The notes: generated by a model not told the origin, from the letters alone. DNA of 45,057 nucleotides from Marinifilum sp. (GCA_020718065.1 DYDE01000016.1:1-45057), one strand, 5' to 3'; shown: positions 1-9,317, counted from the first letter of the stretch. Program-made: numbers and translations.

Positions 1-12
1 TGATAATTTGTG

Positions 13-25
13 AAATCTGTGGCAA
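13..25. repeat. Copy A of dispersed AAATCTGTGGCAA element
   Basis: This 13-base motif also occurs at 4182-4194. A related form lies in the hairpin arms at 30482-30529. All three copies are intergenic. Here the motif follows AATTTGTG at 5-12. It is probably one end of a genome-wide intergenic repeat. Confidence 0.4.
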
Positions 26-59
26 AGAAATAACAACAACAAAATGCTTAAGCACAGCC

Positions 60-74
60 CGAGGCAGAGCCTCG
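60..74. other. Small GC-rich hairpin
   Basis: CGAGGC (60-65) pairs perfectly with GCCTCG (69-74) around a 3-base loop. It lies in intergenic DNA downstream of the minus-strand gene ending at 192. No T-tract follows closely, so terminator function is uncertain. Confidence 0.35.
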
Positions 75-191
75 AGGAATTCATTGATTAAAACTTCCTA
101 TTTGAATAAAAAACATTACAATTCTTTATATTGAAGTTTTGATCAACTTTAGGCATTTTAGACAATCCATATTATAGGCAATTAAGCACCC

Positions 192-395
192 TTATTCTTT
201 CTTTCGATGAGTTAAAATATAAATAATGGGCAAAATTCCAATTGTATTTATAATTGCAATACAAATAAACCAAGCCAAATGATTATTTCTTGCAGATTTC
301 CATAATGCTATAATTTTCCATACAGATTCCCATAAAGCTAAAATAATAATAACCGGAATAATCCAGGCTATCATTGATAATTGTTGACATTCCAT
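192..395 (-). CDS. Small membrane protein, DUF5652-like
   Basis: The 67-residue product has two hydrophobic segments, at about 7-28 and 41-60. Between them is a positively charged stretch with WKIIALWKSARNNHLAWF, and the protein ends in a basic tail. The W-x3-ALWKSAR-x4-AWF pattern and length fit the DUF5652 family of small bacterial inner-membrane proteins, whose function is unknown. It stands alone with its own promoter at 459-489, which would give a leader of roughly 55 nt. The gene is probably real: both the promoter and the conserved core are clear. Confidence 0.7.
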   Translation of the reverse strand: MECQQLSMIAWIIPVIIILALWESVWKIIALWKSARNNHLAWFICIAIINTIGILPIIYILTHRKKE

Positions 396-458
396 AATGT
401 TTGAGTTTTAGATTGTGAATAATTGTTTTTATTATTAAGGATTTTAAAATATTAATAA

Positions 459-489
459 CAAAAATAATATTTTTTACTGTTAATACAAA
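459..489 (-). promoter_or_regulatory. Bacteroidota-type promoter for the DUF5652-like gene
   Basis: On the minus strand TTTG (486-489) and TATTTTTG (459-466) are exactly 19 bp apart. This matches the Bacteroidota housekeeping sigma consensus TTTG-N19-TAnnTTTG. Transcription would start near 452. Confidence 0.65.
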
Positions 490-608
490 TCCCCTATTAT
501 AAATTAATATCACAAAAGAAAACATTCCATTTAATCATAACAAGAAAGCAATTTGCTTTCAGCTCCAAAATGAAGTATCTTTATACTATTATTCATATTA
601 CAATTAAA

Positions 609-1223
609 ATGAACAGTATAAAAAACAGATACCTTATTTTCTTTTTATTTATTGGAGTAAACACTTTTGCTTTTGCACAACAAGTGGCAACTTTAGATAA
701 TTTTACTGTTTATGAAAGAAATGGGAAAGTATATTTAAACTGGGTAATTTCTGCAGGCAGTACATGCAATGGCATAAAAATTTTACGTTCATCAGACACC
801 ATCAACTTTACAGAAACAGGTTTTATAGTTGGAGTTTGTGGCAATATCACAACCCCACAACCTTATGACTTTGTAGATGAAAATCCAATTATAAACTCCC
901 TAAACTATTATAAATTAGAACTTGGAGAAAATGGCAGGTCTGGTATTATTTCCATCGAAGTAATTGATATTGGCACTAATAATTACCAGTTAAGACCCAA
1001 TCCCATTGTTTCAAAAGCAAAGCTATACTTCAACAATCCACAAAAGGAATTACTGAAATTATCCATTTACCATATTAATGGAAAAGAAGTTTCAACACTA
1101 ACAACCCGTGAAAGATATTTTGATATAAATGCCGAAAACCTAAATTCAGGCATTTATCTTTTTGCAATTATATCTGCAAAAGAAGATATTCTTATAAAAG
1201 GAAAACTTATTGTTGCACACTAA
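609..1223 (+). CDS. Small secreted protein with T9SS type A sorting domain
   Basis: The 204-residue product starts at the second in-frame ATG (609), which gives a proper signal peptide (MNSIKNRYLIFFLFIGVNTFAFAQ). An upstream ATG at 570 would bury it. The middle (about 25-125) looks like a beta-sandwich or fibronectin-like domain: it has YLNWVISAG and later YYKLELGENGRSG. The last 75 residues form a type IX secretion C-terminal domain with PNP-like RPNPIVSKA, a central ISIYHINGKEV-type strand and SGIYLFAI. Such proteins cross the outer membrane through T9SS and are usually cleaved and anchored by the sortase. It is tail-to-tail with the next gene, 3 bp apart. Confidence 0.8.
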   Translation: MNSIKNRYLIFFLFIGVNTFAFAQQVATLDNFTVYERNGKVYLNWVISAGSTCNGIKILRSSDTINFTETGFIVGVCGNITTPQPYDFVDENPIINSLNYYKLELGENGRSGIISIEVIDIGTNNYQLRPNPIVSKAKLYFNNPQKELLKLSIYHINGKEVSTLTTRERYFDINAENLNSGIYLFAIISAKEDILIKGKLIVAH

Positions 1224-1226
1224 TTC

Positions 1227-1586
1227 CTATCTTTTTATTTCCACTGGCTTGTCTATTTTTACCAGCTTGTAGGATGGAATTGTAAACGTATAATTTGGCT
1301 CAATATAATACAACTCATTATTAAAATTCACATAGTTGGTTTTTGCATCAAGTTTTATAACGTTATTAAACTCTTTCTTTTTTATTATTCCAAGTTTTGC
1401 ATTTATAATTAAGGTATCATTTGAAAATTTATAATCAAACGATTTCAGGTATTTTGCAGTACTCAATACCTCCACTTTTATTGAATCCTTCTTATATAGA
1501 TTTAAAAAGAATTCATCATATTTCTCCATTTGACCAAAAGAGGCAGATGTAATGGCTAGTAATACTGCAAAAATAAAAATTCTCAT
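1227..1586 (-). CDS. Small exported protein of unknown function
   Basis: The 119-residue product starts at 1586 because MRIFIFAVLLAITSASFGQ is then a clean signal peptide. A longer reading to 1646 puts 20 unrelated residues in front of it and overlaps the upstream gene. The mature part is small, lysine-rich and beta-prone, and resembles no family I know. It lies 22 bp downstream of the Asp-box T9SS gene, so it is probably the last gene of the CYTH/T9SS unit. Periplasmic location is inferred. Confidence 0.65.
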   Translation of the reverse strand: MRIFIFAVLLAITSASFGQMEKYDEFFLNLYKKDSIKVEVLSTAKYLKSFDYKFSNDTLIINAKLGIIKKKEFNNVIKLDAKTNYVNFNNELYYIEPNYTFTIPSYKLVKIDKPVEIKR

Positions 1587-1608
1587 ACTTAAAACAAATT
1601 CAGATAAA

Positions 1609-3642
1609 TTATTCTTTAATAAACTTTTTGATTGAAATACAATCATTGCTGAATATTTTCACAAAATAAACACCGCAGGCAAAATTAGTAATATTTATTT
1701 TTATTTTACAATCATCTATTTTTTTTGTAAACAATTGTTGTCCATTTATATTAAATATTGATACAATGCCACTTTCAAACAACCTTGTTGATTCTATAGT
1801 TAATTGCTCATTGGCAGGATTTGGATAAATATTGAAAGAAAGGTATGAATCAAAAGTATTTATTCCTGTTATCTCAGAAAGTGGACGTTTCCAAACACCA
1901 CCAGCATCAATTCCTGCATAAAGATTTGCACCTGAAACACACAAAGATAGAACAGGAGAGCCAACCAAACCTGTCGTTACAGATATCCAATTACCTCCAT
2001 AATTATTACTTGCAAATATTTCTCCATTTCCTGTTCCAATGAAAACATTGTTCCCATAAACACACATACAACGGATATTTGATTGAGAAGGTAACCCATT
2101 AGAAGATGCACTCCAGTTATTACCATTGTTTGTTGAAACAAAAACACCATCTGCATTCGTTCCGGCAAATAAATATCCATTTAATATCTGTATAGAAGTA
2201 ATCCATGTCGAATTGAGACCATTGTTTATGGCAGACCAGTTTGAGCCATAATTTGTTGACATATATATACCATAATCAGCAGTACCTGCATATACATTGG
2301 TTCCATCCGATGCAAGAGAAAGTATGTTATTACTAATAAGACCCGTATTAACGGCCAACCAGCTAGTCCCATTATTTGTTGAGACGAATACACCCATTTC
2401 GCCACTACCTGCAAATATCCTGCTTCCACAAAAGGTAAAAGATTGTATCCAATTACTTGTAACCCCTGTATTAGCAGCAATAAAAGAAGAACCACTGTTT
2501 GTAGATTTAAAAATTCCTAAAAGATCTGTTCCGGCAATTACCAGTGATCCATTTGCGATTACCGACCTAATTTCAACAGTTCCTATTGTAGTTCCTTTTG
2601 TCCAGTTACCACCGTCATTGGTTGAAGTGAAATAATTTGAACCATGTGAGCCAGCATTTAAAGTAGAGTTACTTAGAGCTAAAGAACCAATTCCTGTCTT
2701 GAATGTATTACTATTATTGCATAATATCCAATTAGCTCCTTCATTGGTGCTTTTATAAATGTGTCCACTGCTCACTCCAGCATATAATACTGAGTTACTG
2801 GCTCCCAATGCCCAAAGATCAGTTTCACTTAAACCAGTATTAACGGTTATCCAATTAATTCCGTTATCAGTAGATTTATATACACCATTTCCATATGAAC
2901 CAGCATAAAGATTTCCATTCAAATTGGTAAAAGCCTTAATTGAAGGCAAATTAGTCACTGTCAATGTCCACGAATTTCCACTATTTGTTGAAACAAAAAC
3001 TCCGGAACTCATAGTACTAGCGTAAAGTTTACCTGAAAAATACGTCATCGTCATAATATTGGATTCAGAAATTCCACTTCCAGATAAAACCCAATTATTC
3101 CCCATATCGGTTGATTTATATAATCCATAACCATATGTTCCAGCAAAAATATTTGTACCATCAGTCTCAAGCCAGTAGATATTTTTAGAATTAATCCCAT
3201 TGCTTGTTGATTCCCAATTAGAACCATTGTCAGTAGAACGGAATACACCACGAAGATAAGTACCTGCAAACAATACGTTATTACAAGCTACTATGGTTTT
3301 AACATATTTACCATTTAAACTAGTTCCAACTGATTCCCAGTTGATACCAGCATTGGTTGTTCTAAAAACATTCTCATCTGTTGAGATAAAAATATAACTT
3401 CCAATTCTTGCAAATGATTTTGTATCACAGCTCTTCAACCCGTTATTACAAAAATTCCAGGAAGTACCATTGTTATCACTAACAAGTACACCTCCTCCGG
3501 TAGCAGCATAAACAGATGCTCCATCATAAATGAAGTTTCTTACATATCCACCTATTGGTCCATTTGTAGGTTGCCATTGTGCATTTAAATTATTGAAAAA
3601 TAGCAATAATAAAATTGCAATTATATTTGTTCTTTTAATCAT
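1609..3642 (-). CDS. Asp-box (BNR-like) beta-propeller protein with T9SS sorting domain
   Basis: The 677-residue product has a signal peptide (MIKRTNIIAILLLLFFNNLNAQ) and then about 13 repeats of 40-45 residues. Each repeat carries an Asp-box of the S-T-[DN]-x-G-x-x-W type, for example KSTDMGNNW and VSTNNGTSW. These fold into beta-propeller blades, as in sialidases and YCF48/Vps10-like proteins. No sialidase catalytic set is seen, so a structural or binding role is more likely. The last 85 residues (from about NIYPNPANEQL) are a T9SS type A domain, implying surface display or release. Its start overlaps the end of the CYTH gene by 8 bp. Confidence 0.85.
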   Translation of the reverse strand: MIKRTNIIAILLLLFFNNLNAQWQPTNGPIGGYVRNFIYDGASVYAATGGGVLVSDNNGTSWNFCNNGLKSCDTKSFARIGSYIFISTDENVFRTTNAGINWESVGTSLNGKYVKTIVACNNVLFAGTYLRGVFRSTDNGSNWESTSNGINSKNIYWLETDGTNIFAGTYGYGLYKSTDMGNNWVLSGSGISESNIMTMTYFSGKLYASTMSSGVFVSTNSGNSWTLTVTNLPSIKAFTNLNGNLYAGSYGNGVYKSTDNGINWITVNTGLSETDLWALGASNSVLYAGVSSGHIYKSTNEGANWILCNNSNTFKTGIGSLALSNSTLNAGSHGSNYFTSTNDGGNWTKGTTIGTVEIRSVIANGSLVIAGTDLLGIFKSTNSGSSFIAANTGVTSNWIQSFTFCGSRIFAGSGEMGVFVSTNNGTSWLAVNTGLISNNILSLASDGTNVYAGTADYGIYMSTNYGSNWSAINNGLNSTWITSIQILNGYLFAGTNADGVFVSTNNGNNWSASSNGLPSQSNIRCMCVYGNNVFIGTGNGEIFASNNYGGNWISVTTGLVGSPVLSLCVSGANLYAGIDAGGVWKRPLSEITGINTFDSYLSFNIYPNPANEQLTIESTRLFESGIVSIFNINGQQLFTKKIDDCKIKINITNFACGVYFVKIFSNDCISIKKFIKE

Positions 3643-4111
3643 TTCTCCAATTTTTATAAGGATTTATAGATAAAAAGGAATTGTAAAATCTTTCATCATT
3701 TGTAACATCTTGTCCCACCCAATCAGGCAGCTCATATTTTTCATTTTCATTTTTCAATTCAATTTCAGCAATGATCAAACCTAAATTGTCTTCTAAAAAT
3801 TCATCAACTTCCCAAAGCTTATTTTTATATGTTATTTTATATCTAACTTTTGCGATAACAGATTTAGTGAAATTATCCAGTAACTGAATCGCATCTTTTT
3901 GAGGAATTTCATATTCAAATTCAGTTCGAGATATTCCAATTGAATGTCCTTTAATTGTTATATATCCATGGGTGTCTGTAACTCTTACTCGAATAGTTTT
4001 GTCAGGTTCCGTCAACAAATAACCCTGACGGTAAAAGTGTTTTTCAGGCTTACTTACCTTATTCCACTTTTCTTTGTTCACCAAATATTTGCGTTCTATT
4101 TCAATACCCAT
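3635..4111 (-). CDS. CYTH-domain (triphosphate tunnel) protein
   Basis: The 158-residue product carries the diagnostic ExExK motif at residues 4-8 (MGIEIERKYLV). The tunnel strands follow: Arg/Lys-rich TIRVRVTD and TIKG, then acidic VDEF and IAEIEL. This family includes inorganic triphosphatases and class IV adenylate cyclases. Short stand-alone bacterial members are most often tripolyphosphatases acting in the cytoplasm with a divalent metal, but the substrate cannot be read from sequence. It is full length for the family. It is the first gene of a minus-strand unit and overlaps the large secreted Asp-box gene by 8 bp, an odd pairing of a cytoplasmic enzyme with a T9SS cargo. Confidence 0.88.
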   Translation of the reverse strand: MGIEIERKYLVNKEKWNKVSKPEKHFYRQGYLLTEPDKTIRVRVTDTHGYITIKGHSIGISRTEFEYEIPQKDAIQLLDNFTKSVIAKVRYKITYKNKLWEVDEFLEDNLGLIIAEIELKNENEKYELPDWVGQDVTNDERFYNSFLSINPYKNWRND

Positions 4112-4140
4112 ATTATTTATGTTTAGTACTTAGTAAAAAT

Positions 4141-4194
4141 GCCACAAATTATGAGATTAAAATTGTTGTATTAAAATCATTAAATCTGTGGCAA
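4141..4194. repeat. Copy B of dispersed ATCTGTGGC element, in an inverted arrangement
   Basis: GCCACAAATT (4141-4150) and AATCTGTGGC (about 4183-4192) form an inverted pair with one mismatch, about 32 bases apart. AAATCTGTGGCAA (4182-4194) is identical to the copy at 13-25. It lies in the 111-bp gap between Tpx and the CYTH gene and may act as a weak terminator for tpx. Confidence 0.45.
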
Positions 4195-4222
4195 TTCTTA
4201 GTTTGTTTTAGTCAGCAAATTA

Positions 4223-4720
4223 TTATAAATTTTTCAGTGCCTGTGCATAATCTGGTTCATTCACAATATCAGGAACCTGTTCAGTATAAATTATTTTGCC
4301 TTCTTCATTCAGTATGATAACTACCCTTGAGTGTAAATTTTGTAATGGGCCATCTATTATTTCCAAACCATAGTTTTTCCCAAATGCTCCACTTGCAAAA
4401 TCTGATAAAGTAATTACATTTGCCAAACCTTCGGCACCACAAAATCTTGCCTGAGCAAAAGGAAGGTCACGAGAAATACATAATACTTTGGTGTTCTTTA
4501 ATTCTCCTGCTGCCTTATTAAAATATCTTACTGAAGCAGCACAAGTTCCTGTATCGAGACTTGGGAAAATATTTAATACTACTCTCGAACCTTTAAAATC
4601 GTTGAGAGATGCTTTTGATAAATCTGCTTTTACGAGTGAAAAATCTTTTGCTTTTTCACCCACTTTTGGTAATTCTCCAATGGTATTGATTGGATTTCCT
4701 TTTAATGTTATTTTTGCCAT
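4223..4720 (-). CDS. tpx: Thiol peroxidase, Tpx-type peroxiredoxin
   Basis: The 165-residue product reduces hydroperoxides in the cytoplasm with electrons from thioredoxin. The start at 4720 (MAKITLKGNPINTIGELP) matches the family N-terminus; an upstream ATG at 4774 adds 18 hydrophobic residues that do not belong. The peroxidatic Cys60 lies in PSLDTGTCA and the resolving Cys94 in ARFCGAEG, the atypical 2-Cys pair of bacterial Tpx, and length is normal. It appears to be a single-gene unit, with a large palindrome upstream at 4855-4979. Confidence 0.95.
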   Translation of the reverse strand: MAKITLKGNPINTIGELPKVGEKAKDFSLVKADLSKASLNDFKGSRVVLNIFPSLDTGTCAASVRYFNKAAGELKNTKVLCISRDLPFAQARFCGAEGLANVITLSDFASGAFGKNYGLEIIDGPLQNLHSRVVIILNEEGKIIYTEQVPDIVNEPDYAQALKNL

Positions 4721-4854
4721 AATGTGTTTAATATTTAAGGTTAAAAAAATTAAATTAATTAAACTTCTATACAATAGATAGAATGTTTTCTACAAATTTA
4801 ATGCTTTTTGAAAAGCAAGCCTTAAAAATTTAATTAGTTTTTGCAAGAAAACTC

Positions 4855-4979
4855 AGTGTCAGATAAGAAAAACTCAAGAATGAGACTTTCGCAGTTTTGA
4901 AAATCAAGGAGTTTACTTGGGTAAACGACTGTTTTCAAAACAAGAATAACGAAATTATTGGCGTTTTATTGCTGACACT
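4855..4979. repeat. Imperfect 125-bp palindrome, MITE-like or structured RNA
   Basis: The outer arms AGTGTCAG (4855-4862) and CTGACACT (4972-4979) match perfectly. Middle arms GTTTTGAAAA (4894-4903) and TTTTCAAAAC (4932-4941) also match perfectly. An inner hairpin GTTTAC/GTAAAC (4911-4916, 4921-4926) has loop TTGG. Arm spacing is nearly symmetric, so the whole block folds on itself. It lies between tpx and the GH3 gene, and its right end overlaps the GH3 stop codon (4978-4980). It could be a miniature inverted-repeat element or a terminator region. Confidence 0.6.
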
Positions 4980-7647
4980 AATTAACAACAGTAAGCAACT
5001 CTCTTAATCTAATGTCTTTTGACGAAGCACCAATCATCAACCTAAATTCACCTGCTTCCACAACCCATTGCATTTTATCGTTCAACATTTGTAGTGTGGC
5101 TGGAGTGATGAGAAAAGAAACATCCTTTTGTTCCCCAGCTTTTAAGTGTATCCTTTGAAACCCTTTTAGCTCTTTTACTGGACGAACAACAGAAGAAAGC
5201 AAATCTCTGATATATAACTGTACTACCTCATCTCCTTCGACAGCTCCAGTGTTTTTAATTTTACAATGTACACAAATAGAATCTCCTTTTGATATTGGAT
5301 TTTTATCAAAGGTCATATCGCTGTATTCAAAGTTAGTATAACTCAATCCAAAACCAAAAGGGAACATAGCTTGTCCGCTTAAGTTCAAATAATCATCATT
5401 TCGTCCTGTTGGTTTATGATTATATACCAATGGAACTTGACTCACATCCATAGGAAAGGTTATTGGAAGTCTTCCGGCAGGATTATAATCTCCGAATAAT
5501 ACATCAGCAACAGCATTTCCTCCTTCTTCTCCAGGATACCAAACATCAATAATTCCTTCTACATTGTTTATCCATTTGGTCATGGTAATGGCACTGCCAC
5601 CTACTAAAACTACAATAACAGGTTTGCCAGTTGCTGCAATACTGTTTATCATTTCCTCCTGATGACCTGGTAAATTGAGATATGCCCTGTCTAACGATTC
5701 ACCCTCATCAATACCAACCACCACAATTGCTACATCTGACTTTTTGCTTAGTTCCACAGCATTATCGATTTTCTTTTGCCAGTTGTCATCTACTCCGCAA
5801 TTCCAAATTAATTTAAAACTGGCATTGCCTGAAGATTCGCAAAATTCTATGATTATATCATATTCTTTGTCTTTTTCGAAGTAATAATCCACAAGAATAG
5901 TACTGTAAGTTTGGCCTTTCCAATTGTCAATTATCAATTTACCATTTAGATAGAGACGATATCCGTCATTACCATCTAATCCTATCTTGAATTTTCCAGT
6001 TGCAGGAGACTTAATTTTACCAGTCCATTTGACAGAATAAAAATCATTGTTTATGTCAGGATGAGGAGAATATAGTGTCCAATGAAAATTGATCTCTTTA
6101 TCAATTCTGCTTAAAACAGCTTTACCACTTAAGGTAATATTGTTGAAATATTCACCCAATAAACCATTCTCATTCTTACCATCTTTCATGCATGACAAAT
6201 TGGAAGAAGGAACACACACCCATTCAACTGTCTGACGGCCGCAACCAGATGCATAATAAACATTTGCTGATTTAATAAATTTATTTTTAATACCATCCAG
6301 TATATTCACTTTCCCATTACCAGGACCACTATAACCTCCCAGCCTTGCTTCAATTGCATCTGTTCCTATTACAGCAATTGTTTTAAGATTTTTGCTTAAG
6401 GGCAATATATTATTTTGGTTTTTCAATAAAACAATTGATTTGAGGGCTGCTTCCTTTGCCAATAATTTAAATTCAGGATTCCCATTCCATTTATTCACAG
6501 CTGTTTCATCTACATAAGGATTTTCGAACAAGCCCAATTGAAATTTAATACGTAATATTCTTGCAACTGCTTCATTAATTATATTTGTATCAATTCTACC
6601 ATCTAAGAATGGAGGTATAAATAGTTTATAATGCTCATAATCTGTTTGAAATACAACATCAAGTCCATTGTTAATAGCATTAGCAGAAGCATCAGGATAA
6701 TCTTTTGCAGTAAAGTGCAATACATTTGCACCTCCCACAGCGCATGCATCAGAAATAACAAATCCTTTGAATTTTTTTTGTTGTTTAAGTTTAACATTTA
6801 ACAACCAACTATTCGCGGTGCAAGGGCTTCCATCCAAAGAATTATAGGAAGTCATCACTGAACGCGAACCTCCTCTTTCGAAACAAGCCCAAAATGGAGG
6901 TAAATAGATTTCTTCTAACAATCGTTCATTAATATCTATAGGATAACTATCACGACCACCGTCGCCACTATTGGCTAAAAAATGCTTGGGTGTGGTTACT
7001 ATCCCTAGTTTTTCAAAAGCAGTAACAAAAGCAACCCCCATTTCTGAAGTTAAAAAAGGATCTTCCCCATAGGTTTCTTCCACTCTTCCCCATCGTACAT
7101 CACTGACAATATTAACAACAGGAGATAATACTTGTCTTATTCCCCTACTTTTTGTTTCTTTTGCAATAACATCAGCAACACGACCCATCAATTCAATATC
7201 CCATGTTGCAGAAAGACCAATTGCTTGCGGAAAAGAAGTGGCTCCTTCTCTTTTAAGACCATGTAATACCTCATCAAAGAAAATAAGTGGAATACCTAAA
7301 CGACTTTCTTCTACAAAGTATTTTTGAATGGTATTGATCTTTTTTGCTGTTTCCATTGCATTAACAGAAGAACTATAATTTAACAACTGACCTGCAGCAT
7401 CCATATTCCCATTTGCACTTACCTGAAAACCAAAGATGCCCTGTTTGTATTTTTCTTTTCCATTTTCAAGATCACCAGAGATCATAAACAACTGCCAGAA
7501 CTTTTCTTCCATTGTCATTCTTGATAGAAGATCTTGCACCCTGACTTCTATGGATAATTTTGGATTTTTATAGGGGACTTGCGCTATACTATGAATGGAA
7601 TAGCCTAAACAAATAATTATTATAAGACATTTATTAAGTAAATTCAT
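4978..7647 (-). CDS. Glycoside hydrolase family 3 with inserted PA14 domain
   Basis: The 889-residue product has a signal peptide (first about 22 residues, ending SIAQ) and so acts in the periplasm or outside. The GH3 N-terminal barrel spans about 35-375. KHFLANSG (221-228) lies in it, and the likely nucleophile Asp300 is in GFVISDACAVGG. The second GH3 domain begins near 400 and is interrupted by a PA14 carbohydrate-binding domain at about 493-620 (GLLGEYF start, FKIGLDGNDGYRLYLNG core). A C-terminal fibronectin III-like domain follows. Family members are beta-glucosidases, xylosidases and related exo-enzymes; PA14-bearing forms accept larger oligosaccharides. The gene starts 12 bp after the symporter gene and is probably co-transcribed with it. 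Confidence 0.93.
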   Translation of the reverse strand: MNLLNKCLIIIICLGYSIHSIAQVPYKNPKLSIEVRVQDLLSRMTMEEKFWQLFMISGDLENGKEKYKQGIFGFQVSANGNMDAAGQLLNYSSSVNAMETAKKINTIQKYFVEESRLGIPLIFFDEVLHGLKREGATSFPQAIGLSATWDIELMGRVADVIAKETKSRGIRQVLSPVVNIVSDVRWGRVEETYGEDPFLTSEMGVAFVTAFEKLGIVTTPKHFLANSGDGGRDSYPIDINERLLEEIYLPPFWACFERGGSRSVMTSYNSLDGSPCTANSWLLNVKLKQQKKFKGFVISDACAVGGANVLHFTAKDYPDASANAINNGLDVVFQTDYEHYKLFIPPFLDGRIDTNIINEAVARILRIKFQLGLFENPYVDETAVNKWNGNPEFKLLAKEAALKSIVLLKNQNNILPLSKNLKTIAVIGTDAIEARLGGYSGPGNGKVNILDGIKNKFIKSANVYYASGCGRQTVEWVCVPSSNLSCMKDGKNENGLLGEYFNNITLSGKAVLSRIDKEINFHWTLYSPHPDINNDFYSVKWTGKIKSPATGKFKIGLDGNDGYRLYLNGKLIIDNWKGQTYSTILVDYYFEKDKEYDIIIEFCESSGNASFKLIWNCGVDDNWQKKIDNAVELSKKSDVAIVVVGIDEGESLDRAYLNLPGHQEEMINSIAATGKPVIVVLVGGSAITMTKWINNVEGIIDVWYPGEEGGNAVADVLFGDYNPAGRLPITFPMDVSQVPLVYNHKPTGRNDDYLNLSGQAMFPFGFGLSYTNFEYSDMTFDKNPISKGDSICVHCKIKNTGAVEGDEVVQLYIRDLLSSVVRPVKELKGFQRIHLKAGEQKDVSFLITPATLQMLNDKMQWVVEAGEFRLMIGASSKDIRLRELLTVVN

Positions 7648-7659
7648 TTTAAAAAATAT

Positions 7660-9042
7660 TTAAACTTTTTTATAAATAGTTTCTTCTACTGGTTCTATAT
7701 ATTCACCTTCCCATTTAGCAATTACAACCGTTGCCAGACAATTTCCTATAACATTTACAGAGGTTCTCGCCATATCCATTAATTCATCAATACCTATGAT
7801 GATAAATATTGGTTCAACGGGCAATCCAAAAGAAGCAGCTGTTCCAAGAAGAATAACAAGCGAAGCACGAGGCACTCCTGCAACACCTTTACTGGTGAGC
7901 ATAAGTGTAAAAACCATAAGTAGTTGTTCCCCCCATGTCATGTGAATACCAGCTACCTGTGCTACAAATACAGAAGCAAGTGAAAGATATAAAGTTGTTC
8001 CATCAAGATTAAAACTATAACCTGTTGGTAGAACGAAAGCAACAATTTTGCGGGGTACACCAAATTTCTCAAGATTCTCCATAGCTTTGGGAAGAGCAGC
8101 TTCAGAACTGGTGGTTGCAAATGCAATGGTAACTGGTTCAATGATTGCCTGTATAAATCTTTTTATTGGAATCCTAAATATTAATGCAATTGGAAACAAA
8201 ACAAACAAAAGAAAAAAGATGAGTGCTCCATATAACGTTGCAAGTAACTGAAATAAATTAACAAGAATACCCAATCCCATATGGCTTACAGTATATGCTA
8301 TCGCTGCTCCAACACCTACAGGAGCAAAATACATTACAATTCGGGTAAACTTGAACATAGTTTCAGCTAAACTTTCAGCAAAATCGAGCATGGGTTTACG
8401 TTTAGCTTCATTAACCAATGCTAGTGCAATAGCAAATAATATACTAAAGACAACAATTTGCAATATTTGTCCTTCTGCAATAGATTTGGCAATATTTTCA
8501 GGAAAAATATGGAGAATAATATCTTCCGTAGTTTGTGGAGTAACAATCTGCAAATCTGTTTTATTAACATTTACAGGCATTTCAACTCCAACACCTGCTC
8601 TGGTATAGTTAATTGCAAACAAACCAATAAAAAGAGCAATGGTTGTTACTATTTCGAAATATAACAAAGCTTTTACTCCCATTCTGCCAACTTGTTTCAG
8701 GTTGGAATGGCCTGCAATTCCAACAACAAGGGTAGCAAATAAAAGGGGAGCTATAATAGTTTTGATAAGTTTGAGAAATACCTTACTGCATATTTTCAGG
8801 TGAATGGCAAAATCTGGTATATCATGCCCTACTTCAACCCCAATAAACATACTAAAAAGTATCCAGGCAGTGAGCGACTTCTGTTTAATAACAAAATAGC
8901 CAAAAACAAGAAGGATTATTATTCTTAAAAGAACAAATACAGAAGAAGTAATACCTAACCAATTATTAACCTCTGTCATTAACAAAAGACCATAGATTGA
9001 AACAATAGAAAGGTAAATAAGCGAAAGACGACCTTTGTTCAT
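7660..9042 (-). CDS. Dicarboxylate/amino-acid:cation symporter (DAACS family)
   Basis: The 460-residue product is a multi-pass inner-membrane carrier of the GltP/DctA/excitatory amino-acid transporter type. Family landmarks are present: the serine-rich re-entrant loop ATTSSEAALPKAMENLE, the unwound-helix motif SFNLDGTTLYLSLASVF, and the C-terminal TSKGVAGVPRASLVIL. These shape the substrate and sodium/proton sites for glutamate, aspartate or C4-dicarboxylates; which one cannot be told. The N-terminal part is about 40 residues longer than the GltP core and adds extra membrane helices. It sits directly upstream of the GH3 gene in the same direction, a pairing without an obvious shared pathway. 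Confidence 0.92.
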   Translation of the reverse strand: MNKGRLSLIYLSIVSIYGLLLMTEVNNWLGITSSVFVLLRIIILLVFGYFVIKQKSLTAWILFSMFIGVEVGHDIPDFAIHLKICSKVFLKLIKTIIAPLLFATLVVGIAGHSNLKQVGRMGVKALLYFEIVTTIALFIGLFAINYTRAGVGVEMPVNVNKTDLQIVTPQTTEDIILHIFPENIAKSIAEGQILQIVVFSILFAIALALVNEAKRKPMLDFAESLAETMFKFTRIVMYFAPVGVGAAIAYTVSHMGLGILVNLFQLLATLYGALIFFLLFVLFPIALIFRIPIKRFIQAIIEPVTIAFATTSSEAALPKAMENLEKFGVPRKIVAFVLPTGYSFNLDGTTLYLSLASVFVAQVAGIHMTWGEQLLMVFTLMLTSKGVAGVPRASLVILLGTAASFGLPVEPIFIIIGIDELMDMARTSVNVIGNCLATVVIAKWEGEYIEPVEETIYKKV

Positions 9043-9232
9043 ATTTTATTTTTGGATCAAAAAAAAGTAAAAATAAGAAGGAAAAATTAAAGTTTTGGAT
9101 TTAAAATAAAAATTTGTTTCAATAATCTTGAAAAACAATAAAAAATACAATTACCATTTATCCTTGTTTTTATACAGCTCATCATTTTTTTACCGTTAAA
9201 TTAAAAATCACTACCGTTTATGTAATACCCCC

Positions 9233-9263
9233 TTGACTTTATAGAATTTTTAATTTTAATTTG
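9233..9263 (+). promoter_or_regulatory. Candidate promoter of the second Asp-box T9SS gene
   Basis: TTG (9233-9235) is followed after 20 bp by TTAATTTG (9256-9263), one mismatch from TAnnTTTG. A start near 9270 would place the in-frame TTG at 9261 outside the transcript. This supports translation from the ATG at 9318. Confidence 0.4.
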
Positions 9264-9317
9264 CTTAAAAATAACAAAACAAATTATTTGTATTATTTAT
9301 TTAAAAAATTAAACAAC

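Noticed and set aside
1609-3642. Sialidase
   Set aside because: Asp-boxes are present, but the FRIP motif and the catalytic Arg/Tyr/Glu set of sialidases are not, so a non-catalytic propeller is more likely.
9261-9317. Longer N-terminus of the Asp-box protein from a TTG
   Set aside because: It lies at or before the predicted transcription start and would bury a clear signal peptide.
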